From NCBI GenBank assembly GCA_030706745.1, contig JAUZNX010000005.1, positions 1-64,000 on the forward strand: a DNA stretch of 64,000 nt, written 5' to 3'. Shown here piece by piece: positions 52,522 to 60,585 of this stretch (positions within the stretch are counted from its first letter, which is position 1; each line of letters opens with the position of its first letter). The stretch is from Bacteroidota bacterium (GTDB taxonomy: Bacteria > Bacteroidota > Ignavibacteria > Palsa-1295). Both the position numbers and the translations under genes were made by a program. The notes beneath the pieces were generated by a model. That model had not been told where the DNA came from. It made no database searches and was given only the letters and a program-made list of their open reading frames with translations.

Positions 52522-54247
52522 TTTCTCCCGGACCGTTACGTGTTACTTGATAAAGTGTCAGCGTATCGATCTCGCTCGTTGTATCATGGAAGTAATCGAC
52601 GGTGCGATCGAGCAGCGTGCCCGAACGAGCAAAGATGGGAGTGGCCGTTCGGACGGCCGCTTGATAAGCTGTCGTCATTGGCCGGTTATAATCGATAATA
52701 TAATTCACGCCCTCACGTGCAATTGTGGAGTCCGGAAGTTCATCACGCTCGGGGAAAAAGAGAAAGGACTCCGTCATAAGGCGGATCGTCGAGTTGCGAA
52801 GGAGTTCGTGGACAGCCGGCCCCTGAGCGAGTACGAGAGGTTTGCGCAAGTCGGCTTGCCAGACGCGACTTTCTTGTTCGATAGCGGCCTGGACGGCGGT
52901 GGTGTTTGCTTCATTGATGCGCTTACCCATCCGTCCGGCATTCCGAAGTTCGGGAATGGACACGAAAATCAATTGTGCAGCAAGTGCAAGCGATGCGGCG
53001 GCAATCAGTGGCCGCATCCATAGTTCGTCTCTCCAGGCATTCAAATGAACGGCAAGCGTCAGCGCTGCGAGTGGTAGAAGGTGGATCAAGTAATACGGAA
53101 GCGTGCTCTGGAAGTAGATCGCACCTACCACTACTCCCGCCAGAGATAAAGTGACGAAAATCAACTGCTCGTTGAGCCGCTTGAAGACAAGAAGGAGAAT
53201 GCTCGAAATCAGGAGCAATGGAAAGATGACAGCAAACGGCATTGCTTCGTGCGAAAGATAGTAGCCCTTCGCCCATAGTTGGTGGCTTTGGGCGGACCAG
53301 GAGAACGGATGCACGATTGGCAGATTGCTGAGATAAGAGCCAGCCTGATTGTGCTGGAAAAGCGCACCTCCGATCGAGACGTGCTGGTTCGCAGCCATAT
53401 AGGCTCCAATCAACACTGCAATCGCAATTGCACCACCGCCAAGGAAGGAAAAGATACCATTCCGGGTTCGTAGAACGCCGAAATACCAAGCGGTGTAAAG
53501 TGCCGGCAAGAATAATAGCGCCAGAAGGTGCGGACTAATGGTAAGCGCCGCGAACATTGATCCCAGACCAAGCCAGAATGCAAAGAGCCTAGTTGGGCGC
53601 GCGCGTTTCGCTGACAAGGGAATACGAACGGCGAACAGTGCGACGAATGTCACAATGGCGAAACCAGTCATCATGTCATAGCGCGCGCTATGCGAGGCGA
53701 AGGTAAAGCTTGGCGTTGTCAGCAGCAATGCAAGCGATAACATTACTCCCGCGGTTGGCAGCCTCATCCGAAATCCGGCCCAGCTCATTACCACGACGGT
53801 GGTAAGGGCGAAGCACATCGTGACCGTGCGTCCAATCGTGATTGGATCGATATCCGCGGAGAGGATCAATTGTGGCAGACCATAGATGACCGCCGGGACC
53901 CATGAGGAGCCGAGGAGTAATCCCGGTGCATGTTCGAGTGTGGAACCGAGTGCAATCGGAAGCGTGAGCCGACCGTGCGCCAGAAGATTCTTCCATCCGA
54001 GCAGCATCCAGGTCTGCGTTTCATCGCCATACCACCGGTAACTGTCGGGGACTGGAAAAATATAGATTGTGCGAAGCGAGTCATAGAAAAAAACGAGCAC
54101 AACCACAATGAGCACGAAGACCGCAAAGCCTTCAAGCCGAATCGGGACGGAGGGCGTGAGATTGGCGCGCTTCTTCAGTGATATTCGACCTTTCCTGTCT
54201 CTGTCATGATGGGGACGTGCCGCATCCATAGCTGCTTTTCCCACCAT
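52514..54247 (-). CDS. Tandem GT-C-like membrane protein, paralogue 5 of 5
   Basis: 577 residues if started at 54247, but that overlaps the upstream dehydratase by 73 bases; ATG 54229 or a non-AUG codon near the dehydratase stop (54175) would fit better, since the first membrane helix begins around residue 40. Signature segments: FPVPDSYRWYGDETQTWMLLGW, LGSTLEHAPGLLLGSSWVPAVIYGLPQ, FASHSARYDMMTGFA, IRLMTESFLFFPERDELPDSTIA. First gene of the array in transcription order. Confidence 0.72.
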   Translation of the reverse strand: MVGKAAMDAARPHHDRDRKGRISLKKRANLTPSVPIRLEGFAVFVLIVVVLVFFYDSLRTIYIFPVPDSYRWYGDETQTWMLLGWKNLLAHGRLTLPIALGSTLEHAPGLLLGSSWVPAVIYGLPQLILSADIDPITIGRTVTMCFALTTVVVMSWAGFRMRLPTAGVMLSLALLLTTPSFTFASHSARYDMMTGFAIVTFVALFAVRIPLSAKRARPTRLFAFWLGLGSMFAALTISPHLLALLFLPALYTAWYFGVLRTRNGIFSFLGGGAIAIAVLIGAYMAANQHVSIGGALFQHNQAGSYLSNLPIVHPFSWSAQSHQLWAKGYYLSHEAMPFAVIFPLLLISSILLLVFKRLNEQLIFVTLSLAGVVVGAIYFQSTLPYYLIHLLPLAALTLAVHLNAWRDELWMRPLIAAASLALAAQLIFVSIPELRNAGRMGKRINEANTTAVQAAIEQESRVWQADLRKPLVLAQGPAVHELLRNSTIRLMTESFLFFPERDELPDSTIAREGVNYIIDYNRPMTTAYQAAVRTATPIFARSGTLLDRTVDYFHDTTSEIDTLTLYQVTRNGPGENE

Positions 54248-55200
54248 GCGCGGTTATTGCTATACCATTCGATGGTCTGTTCCAAACCGGCTTCGAACGA
54301 CCGACCGGGTTCGATGCCAAGAATCCGTGCGGACTTTTCAGTCGAGGAGATATGTCGATCGACCTGTCCGGGCCGGTTGCCGATGTGTGAAATCAGATCC
54401 TCGGGCTTCTTAAGAATTTTGAGTACCAGTTGAGCGATGGAGAGTACATCGAGCTCGAATCCGCTACCGAGATTGAAGACTTCTCCTTTGATCGATTCGA
54501 TCGGTGCATGCATTACCTTATCGATCCGCATGCAGGTATCTTCGACAAAGAGCCAATCGCGGATCGCGCCACCTGTGCCGTGCACGGTGAGCGGCTCGCC
54601 AAGTAATGCACTCGTGATGAAACGCGGCACGACTTTCTCCAGGTGCTGCTTCGGTCCAAATTGGTTGAATGGCCGAAGGATACAAGCCGGAATACCATAG
54701 CTCGCGATGTAGGAATAGACGAGGCGATCCGCGCCGGCTTTTGCACTTGCATACGGAGAGAGCGGATTTAACGGGTGTTCTTCGGTCATCGGTGCGGTGT
54801 GCGCCGTGCCGTAGACCTCGCTTGTCGAAATATGAATGAATCGATCGAGCCCTTTATGACGCGTTGCTGCGTTGGCAACCGCCTGCGTACCGAGCACGTC
54901 CGTGACATAGAAAATCTTGTTGTCGAAGATCGAACGCGCGACGTGACTTTCGGCCGCAAAATGGACAATGATATCCGATCGCGAAACCAGTTGGCTCACG
55001 AGATCGTCATTGGTCACGTTGCCGTACCAAAACTCGAACCGCTTCGATCTTTTGATCTCGTCGGGGATATTATCCGGCGAGCCAGCATACGTCAGCGCAT
55101 CAAGGACGATAAGATGGTAATCGGGATACTTCCGATAGAGGTAACCCAGGAAATTGCTGCCGATGAATCCGGCGCCGCCGGTTATAAGGATTGTCTTCAA
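54175..55200 (-). CDS. NAD-dependent NDP-sugar 4,6-dehydratase/epimerase (extended SDR, RmlB-like)
   Basis: 341 residues from TTG 55200, exactly where the family starts (KTILITGGAGFIGSN); a longer TTG start at 55254 adds an unrelated segment. Rossmann motif GGAGFIGS, catalytic Tyr/Lys in YASAKAG, and STSEVYG where dTDP-glucose 4,6-dehydratase (RmlB) has T-D-E: the aspartate is replaced by serine, as in several NDP-sugar dehydratases and decarboxylases. Later segments (LRPFNQFGPKQHLEKVVPRFI, GGAIRDWLFVEDTC, GEVFNLGSG) are typical. It makes a modified nucleotide sugar for the locus; the exact product is uncertain. Confidence 0.82.
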   Translation of the reverse strand: MKTILITGGAGFIGSNFLGYLYRKYPDYHLIVLDALTYAGSPDNIPDEIKRSKRFEFWYGNVTNDDLVSQLVSRSDIIVHFAAESHVARSIFDNKIFYVTDVLGTQAVANAATRHKGLDRFIHISTSEVYGTAHTAPMTEEHPLNPLSPYASAKAGADRLVYSYIASYGIPACILRPFNQFGPKQHLEKVVPRFITSALLGEPLTVHGTGGAIRDWLFVEDTCMRIDKVMHAPIESIKGEVFNLGSGFELDVLSIAQLVLKILKKPEDLISHIGNRPGQVDRHISSTEKSARILGIEPGRSFEAGLEQTIEWYSNNRAWWEKQLWMRHVPIMTETGKVEYH

Positions 55201-55283
55201 GCTTGGTTCTAAGAAGTAACGGGCAAGATGTAGCGCATCCGGGCAAATAAACAATTACCCGTTGTGTGCCAGGCACTCACTCG

Positions 55284-57245
55284 CTACGATGGTGTCCAGT
55301 GTAGTGTCGTAAAGCTTTCAAGCATGCCACCGCCGGCGTGCAGCCAGGAATTGATAACACGGTTTGTCGAGCCTTGGGTTTTGGTAATCAGCCCTGCGCC
55401 ACCGGCATTTTGAACATATTCAAATGCGGCTCTGATCAGGGCGCGATAGACTCCGCGGCCTCGGGCTTCGCTGGCCACTGCATTCAGGGAGTCGCGCCAC
55501 CAGACGAGGCCGTCGAACGGTGCCATCGGTTCGAGTGCGATATAGCCTGCAGGTTTGCCATCGAGTTCCGCAACCAAAACGCAAGCCTGATCCGATTGAG
55601 CCTTCCGCGAGAGGTTCAAAAACCACTCCCGGAACAGGACTTGCGAACGTTCGTGTGAAATTGCCGGCTCCAGAAAGAACCGGTCCTGGATCGCGTGAAA
55701 ATCTCCAAAGGCATCGTAAGAGATCTGAGCTAACACAGCCTCCTCAGAGGACTGCATGGGGCGAATCGAACTCATTGGATTTGCATGCCCATCTCTGGTA
55801 ATTCGCTCAAGGGCCGAACGATCAGCTCCAAGTGTGACGAGGGAATCGACCGTGTGAAATCCTTCCGCTTCAAATGCGCGAGTCAGGAATTGGTCCTTGC
55901 CGGAGACGCGGGCATCGATCAACTGGATGCCGCGAGAACGCGCGTTTGCCAGACAGGCTCCGAGCACCCTCCGCAATGCATTGGCTCGCGAATTGCTCAC
56001 CAGAGATTCGCGCTCCTGAGATTCACACAGTGCATTCGCATAGTGGATTCGTCCGGCCTTTACCCCGAGAAGTTTCGAATCCCATGCAAGCTCCTCGAAG
56101 ATACAGACTACCTTAAAGCCATCTCGCGCCTCGGAAATCACTTTGACACTTTCCCGATTCCAGGATTGCAGGTGGTAATTGGCCAGCGCATCACTATTCG
56201 GATGATGGAAAACATGCGCAAGCGGAAGCTCTGGATCGAGCGCCATCACCTCCCAGAGATCCTCGATGATGGCGGGACGAAGGCTGGTCGATGGCAACGT
56301 GGATTCCGGAGCGGTGATGGAGCGCGAACCGAGATCTCGCAACAGATACAACGGTCGGCCTTGCGCCTCGCGGTAAATTCGGCTGACATACTCGCCCATC
56401 AGCCCGATAACGATCAGTTGCAGAGCTCCAAAAACAAAAATTGCGATCATGACGGATGCATACCCTGGTACAGTATATACCCCGGTAAACTTCCGCGCAA
56501 GGATGTATAGGACAAACAGTACGGCAATCGCGGCGGTGATCATGCCGGAGACGGTCGCCAGTTGAAGGGGTGCAGTGCTAAAACTGGTGGCCGTGCTCAG
56601 TGCGAGCTTGATGAGCCGCCATAGAGAGTATTTCGTTTCTCCAGCGAAGCGTGCGCCATGTTCGACCGGAACGCTCGTCTCCCGATATCCAAGCCAGCTT
56701 ACGAGACCGGGTAGATAGCGCGCTTGCTCGCGCATTTTGCGGAGATCGTCCGCCACCGGACGTCGCATCGCGCGGAAAATACTCGAGTTCAACGGTACCT
56801 CCGAACGCGCCACGCTATTCATCAACCAGAGGAACATCCGGCTCGAGAGGTTTTTATACCAGGAAAATTGTCGCGTTGCACGCTCGCCCCAAACGACATC
56901 GTAGCCTTCCTCGAGTTTTGCAAGTAACTTCGCGATCTCTTCAGGCTGGTCCTGAAGATCCGCGTCCATCATGATGACGATGGCTCCCTCAGCCTGATCC
57001 AGTCCCGCAGTCAGCGCGATATGATGGCCGAAATTACGCGTGAAGGAGAGCGGCCGGACATGCTGTGGGTCAAGGGTGCGAAGTTCCTGCATGATCGCCA
57101 GCGATCGATCGCGCGAGCCGTCATCCACGAGGATGATCTCGTAGGTCTTGCCGCTTATTTGGAGTGCAGCCGAGAGCCGCCGGTGCAGCTCACGTAGCAC
57201 GGCTTCTTCATTATATACAGCAACGACTATCGATAATTCAGTCAT
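55284..57245 (-). CDS. Fusion: GtrB/DPM1-like polyprenyl-phosphate glycosyltransferase plus WecD-like GNAT acetyltransferase
   Basis: 653 residues. Residues 1-~235 are a family 2 glycosyltransferase (LSIVVAVYNEEAVL, LVDDGSRDRS, MMDADLQDQPEEI, RNFGHHIALTAG), followed by two membrane helices (about 235-300, GALQLIVIGLMGEYVSRIYREAQGRP), the GtrB layout. From ~315 an extra ~330 residues include FEELAWDSKLLGVKAGRIHYA, like the LPWDS-FFG signature of dTDP-fucosamine acetyltransferase WecD, then a GNAT core (CVLVAELDGKPAGYIALEPM, VASEARGRGVYRALIRAAFEYVQ, TQGSTNRVINSWLHAGG). It may load a sugar on lipid and acylate an amino sugar. Two TATCTTTG boxes lie upstream. Confidence 0.85.
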   Translation of the reverse strand: MTELSIVVAVYNEEAVLRELHRRLSAALQISGKTYEIILVDDGSRDRSLAIMQELRTLDPQHVRPLSFTRNFGHHIALTAGLDQAEGAIVIMMDADLQDQPEEIAKLLAKLEEGYDVVWGERATRQFSWYKNLSSRMFLWLMNSVARSEVPLNSSIFRAMRRPVADDLRKMREQARYLPGLVSWLGYRETSVPVEHGARFAGETKYSLWRLIKLALSTATSFSTAPLQLATVSGMITAAIAVLFVLYILARKFTGVYTVPGYASVMIAIFVFGALQLIVIGLMGEYVSRIYREAQGRPLYLLRDLGSRSITAPESTLPSTSLRPAIIEDLWEVMALDPELPLAHVFHHPNSDALANYHLQSWNRESVKVISEARDGFKVVCIFEELAWDSKLLGVKAGRIHYANALCESQERESLVSNSRANALRRVLGACLANARSRGIQLIDARVSGKDQFLTRAFEAEGFHTVDSLVTLGADRSALERITRDGHANPMSSIRPMQSSEEAVLAQISYDAFGDFHAIQDRFFLEPAISHERSQVLFREWFLNLSRKAQSDQACVLVAELDGKPAGYIALEPMAPFDGLVWWRDSLNAVASEARGRGVYRALIRAAFEYVQNAGGAGLITKTQGSTNRVINSWLHAGGGMLESFTTLHWTPS

Positions 57246-57286
57246 CCTTCAGCCCAAAGAACGCGCCAGGGCGGCAAACATTTATG

Positions 57287-57310
57287 CAAAGATACGAATA
57301 TGCAAAGATA
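57287..57310 (-). promoter_or_regulatory. Two tandem TATCTTTG -7 boxes upstream of the GT2-GNAT gene
   Basis: On the minus strand TATCTTTG occurs at 57310-57303 and 57294-57287, as part of a 16-base unit repeated twice (57284-57315). It matches the TAnnTTTG element of Bacteroidota promoters and lies 42-65 bases before ATG 57245. Duplicate boxes 16 bases apart would give two start points or fine control. Confidence 0.5.
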
Positions 57311-57317
57311 CGGAAAG

Positions 57318-58790
57318 TTATTTCGGGATATACACATAATTGGGCCGTGAGGCCTCGCTCCCAAAACGAGAGAGCATGACATTCGGCTCCAAAAGCATGC
57401 GGCCATCGAGCATATAATGGGCAATAGAATCACATGGAATACGCGGGCATTCCTCCATGATGATGGCACTGAAGCGATGGCAGGCAAAGGCCGAATCGAG
57501 ATCGCGTTGCAGGCGAACAGCGGTGCTATCGTGCGTGCGGAGCACATCGATAGTGGCCAGAATGTTCGCATGAGAAGGTTTGCCCGCTAGTCGCGTGATG
57601 AACCCATGATAAGGGATATAGACATCTCCGGGCATTGCGCGAAGCTTCTGCATGAATGCATCGCCGCCCGCACGCTGGTGCGGACTGGCAATCAGCATTT
57701 TTTCCGATGACGGATTAAAATAGAACGCGGCCAATTGAAAAAGTACTGCGAGCCAGGCATACCGCTCCATTGTTGGCCAGTGGCTTTGGACTTCCTCGAC
57801 TGTAATTGGCAACATTGGCACGGCGAACGCGGCGAAAGGCATCATGACATTTGCATAGCCGCCGTCATTGCCGAGGCTCATTGCGCCGGCAATAAGGCCG
57901 GCAATACTCATAAGACATAGTAGTCCGGTCGAAGAAGTCCAGCGAGACTCATAAGACTCTTGAGTCTTATAAAGACGTATCATAAGCCCGATGGCCGCCA
58001 ACGATGATACGGCAAATGTCCCGAATACGTATGTGGGCAACACCTCTATCGCTCGCAGCCACGACAGATCTGAAGTTTTGGCCGACGGGATATGGAAAAG
58101 ATAGTAAAAAAGCCAGCCATCCGAAGCATGATTCCACATCCAAAGCACAAGAACGGTAAGACCGACGGCAATCACCGCAAATACAGCACTCTGTTTTTTT
58201 GATTGGATCCAAAACCATACTGCCAGTGCCGGGAAGAAGAAGATGGCTTGCTGCTTTGTTAGAAACGCGAGCGCGAGCAGCAGCCCACTGAGGCTAGCGC
58301 CAGCAAGGCCGTCCAATTTGATTGCCACCGCCGCCGAACCCACGAGAAGCAGCGTGAAGAACGCGTCGTTGCGGGCAATGTCGAAATAGAATCCTGTCGC
58401 ATGATAGGTTGCAAGATACAATGCGAACGTCAAAAGTGCAAGGGCAGGTCTTTGGGTGATTCGGCTAACGATCCATCCCAGAAGCCCTGCCGTCACCAGC
58501 GTCGAACCGAAGGATACAACTCGTCCGGCGAAAAATCCAACGCCAACGATCTTCATTGCTCCGGCAACGATGTAGTAGTACAGGGGCGGGTAGAGCCATG
58601 GGACGAAATCGATCGTGGGTGCAGAATAGAGTGGCAAGCCGTCAAGGATCCGCATCGAGTGGTCCATCATCGCGCCTTCCATCCACTCCACCTCATATGG
58701 ATATGCAAGCCGAAGATAGGCGAGCAACACAATCAGCGCGACAAATCCGCACGCCGCAACTGCTACCAGCCACTTTGTCGCGCGCATCAT
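57318..58790 (-). CDS. GT-C membrane glycosyltransferase, mannosyltransferase-like
   Basis: 490 residues from ATG 58790, which overlaps the methyltransferase stop codon (ATGA, 4 bases); the longer upstream frame is not needed. First loop: LAYPYEVEWMEGAMMDHSMRILDGLPLYSAPTIDFVPWLYPPLYYYI, the EWMEG...G-PLY-P...YPPLYY signature common to a large GT-C group of uncharacterised membrane glycosyltransferases. About nine hydrophobic segments; the C-terminal ~120 residues are soluble. Confidence 0.8.
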   Translation of the reverse strand: MMRATKWLVAVAACGFVALIVLLAYLRLAYPYEVEWMEGAMMDHSMRILDGLPLYSAPTIDFVPWLYPPLYYYIVAGAMKIVGVGFFAGRVVSFGSTLVTAGLLGWIVSRITQRPALALLTFALYLATYHATGFYFDIARNDAFFTLLLVGSAAVAIKLDGLAGASLSGLLLALAFLTKQQAIFFFPALAVWFWIQSKKQSAVFAVIAVGLTVLVLWMWNHASDGWLFYYLFHIPSAKTSDLSWLRAIEVLPTYVFGTFAVSSLAAIGLMIRLYKTQESYESRWTSSTGLLCLMSIAGLIAGAMSLGNDGGYANVMMPFAAFAVPMLPITVEEVQSHWPTMERYAWLAVLFQLAAFYFNPSSEKMLIASPHQRAGGDAFMQKLRAMPGDVYIPYHGFITRLAGKPSHANILATIDVLRTHDSTAVRLQRDLDSAFACHRFSAIIMEECPRIPCDSIAHYMLDGRMLLEPNVMLSRFGSEASRPNYVYIPK

Positions 58791-59539
58791 TTCTTCCGAA
58801 GCACTATGAAGAGTGATACTCCAAATGGTGGATGAAACCACAGCGCTTTGCTCGGCTCGACAAAGAGCTTCATCATCAACGCATTCACTCGTGGCGAGGG
58901 AATCTTGTCTTCAGCGCGCGATGTGAGCCGGACAAGTCGCGCCACTTTCCGATACAGCCAGATGGCCGGAAATGCGAATACATTAATATAATCGAGATAG
59001 ACGACCTCGTATGGTGCCGGACGTAGCTGGGCTTGCACGCGATCTCTGAATTTCCGTTTCGTGTAGCGCCGGAAGTGTCCTAGCGAGACGTCCCAATCGC
59101 TCCACAAGCTCATAAACGCCGGCACATTGATGATGAGAAGGCCGCCCGGTTTTGTTATCCGCAACATTTCCGCGAACGCTCGCGCATCTTCTTCGACATG
59201 TTCCAGGACATCGAGAGCGATCGTGACCGCACAACTTTCATCGCGCAGAGGTAAGTCAAGAATAGAGCCTTCGAGCAAGTCGGTCCCTTTTCGCTCGCGC
59301 GCGAGCCTCCGACCCTCAGCAGAGTACTCGATTCCAATAACAGAAATTCCTTTGTGTTCGTACATGCCGCCTAGTTCCCGCACTAACTCTCCGGTGCCGG
59401 CACCAGCATCCAGAATGCGGTCGCCAGCATCAAGATGTGCGGCGCGTTCGATCCACCAGCGCACGAGCAGACGCTTGCCTTTATAAAACCAATGTTCGCG
59501 CTCGACTCTTTCGAGGGCGTCGTATTCGGCGATCTGCAA
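58787..59539 (-). CDS. Class I SAM-dependent methyltransferase
   Basis: 250 residues. The start is TTG 59539, followed by a YDALERVEREHWFYKGKRLLVRWWI N-terminal helix seen in many polysaccharide-locus methyltransferases. SAM-binding motif I is ILDAGAGTGELV (residue ~43), the acidic residue after strand 2 is in GIEYS, and the later strand is ALDVLEHVEED, with LRITKPGGLLIINVPAF. It probably methylates a sugar or a lipid carrier for the locus. The TTG lies in the last unit of a heptad array, and the upstream GT2 gene stops 5 bases away in the same array. Confidence 0.82.
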   Translation of the reverse strand: MQIAEYDALERVEREHWFYKGKRLLVRWWIERAAHLDAGDRILDAGAGTGELVRELGGMYEHKGISVIGIEYSAEGRRLARERKGTDLLEGSILDLPLRDESCAVTIALDVLEHVEEDARAFAEMLRITKPGGLLIINVPAFMSLWSDWDVSLGHFRRYTKRKFRDRVQAQLRPAPYEVVYLDYINVFAFPAIWLYRKVARLVRLTSRAEDKIPSPRVNALMMKLFVEPSKALWFHPPFGVSLFIVLRKK

Positions 59540-59570
59540 TGTGCTATGTGCTAAGTAAAGTGTGCTGAGC
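59536..59570. repeat. Five-unit heptad array at a gene junction
   Basis: Plus-strand units GCAATGT, GCTATGT, GCTAAGT, AAAGTGT, GCTGAGC, contiguous in 7-base register. On the minus strand the array encodes the last residues and stop (59544-59546, in GCTATGT) of the GT2 gene and the TTG start (59537-59539, in GCAATGT) of the methyltransferase gene. No mirrored arm is seen, so this may be a half element. Confidence 0.6.
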
Positions 59571-60536
59571 TACAACGCCCGGGACCAGCTCGCTCGAGGT
59601 CGTGATAATCTCGTTAATGACGTAGTGCGGCCGCTGCTTCACTTCGTCGTATATGCGGCCGAGATACTCGCCGAGAATCCCAATGGAAATCAACTGAATG
59701 CCACCGAGCAAAAGAATGGCAACCGTTGGAGTGGTGAAACCGGGAACGACATCGATATGAAATACGCGTAGGATCAGTAAGTACAGGGCGTAAGCGATCG
59801 AGAAAATACTGACAATGAACCCAAGCGTCCAGATCGCTCGCAACGGTTTCAGGCTAAAGCTGAAGATCGCATCGAAGGCATATCGCACAAGTCGGCCAAA
59901 GGTCTGTTTGGGCTCACCCGAGGCACGCTTTTCGCGGTCGTAAATCACATCGGCTTGCTCATACCCGACCCAGGAGCGAAGTCCCGGGAAGAACCGGTTG
60001 CGCTCACGCAATCGTATCATTTCATTTGCGACCCGTCGATCGATCAATCCGAAGACGCCACTGCCCGTTTCCATTTTGAGATCACTCACGCGTGCGAGCA
60101 TCGAATGGAATAGCTTGAAGAGCATCCCCTTGAGTCCCCGCTCGGCACGCGACCGTCGCTTGGCCACGACAACCTTGGGTCCGCGGAGCCAGGTTCGGAC
60201 CAGATCAGGAATCAGTTCGGGGGGATCCTGCAAGTCCCCATCCATAATAATAATGGCATCGCCATGCGCATACTCGAGACCGGCCTGGATTGCCGGCTGA
60301 TGTCCGAAATTTCGAGAGAGATCGATCACTGCGAGCCGGGGATCCTTCGTGGCATATCCGCGAAGGATTTCCAATGTCCGATCATGCGAACCATCATTTA
60401 CAATGACCCACTCACCAGCAAGGCCAGTGGATGTTTCGAGTCCGTTCAGAACCCGCGTCATTCGGTCGAAGAGTTCGCTCAGGAGCGATTCTTCGTTGTA
60501 GATCGGCATCACAATCGAAACAGTGCGGCTTGGCAT
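59544..60536 (-). CDS. GtrB/DPM1-like polyprenyl-phosphate glycosyltransferase
   Basis: 330 residues. Family 2 glycosyltransferase domain: VSIVMPIYNEESLLSEL, VIVNDGSHDRT, RNFGHQPAIQAGLE, IIIMDGDLQDPPELIPDLV (the D-x-D metal motif), then two membrane helices (LRAIWTLGFIVSIFSIAYALYL and TPTVAILLLGGIQLISIGILGEYLGRIYDEVKQRPHYVI), the complete GtrB layout. It transfers a sugar from a nucleotide donor to polyprenyl phosphate at the cytoplasmic face. The last eight residues (VAQHTLLST region) come from the heptad array. Confidence 0.9.
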   Translation of the reverse strand: MPSRTVSIVMPIYNEESLLSELFDRMTRVLNGLETSTGLAGEWVIVNDGSHDRTLEILRGYATKDPRLAVIDLSRNFGHQPAIQAGLEYAHGDAIIIMDGDLQDPPELIPDLVRTWLRGPKVVVAKRRSRAERGLKGMLFKLFHSMLARVSDLKMETGSGVFGLIDRRVANEMIRLRERNRFFPGLRSWVGYEQADVIYDREKRASGEPKQTFGRLVRYAFDAIFSFSLKPLRAIWTLGFIVSIFSIAYALYLLILRVFHIDVVPGFTTPTVAILLLGGIQLISIGILGEYLGRIYDEVKQRPHYVINEIITTSSELVPGVVAQHTLLST

Positions 60537-60585
60537 CGGCCTTCAGGATTTGGTGCGGAGTGGAGTAGGGCTCACTCAATACTCC

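Noticed and set aside
55785-56510. 241-codon plus-strand frame
   Set aside because: It is antisense to the GT2-GNAT gene, whose motifs are intact in both parts.
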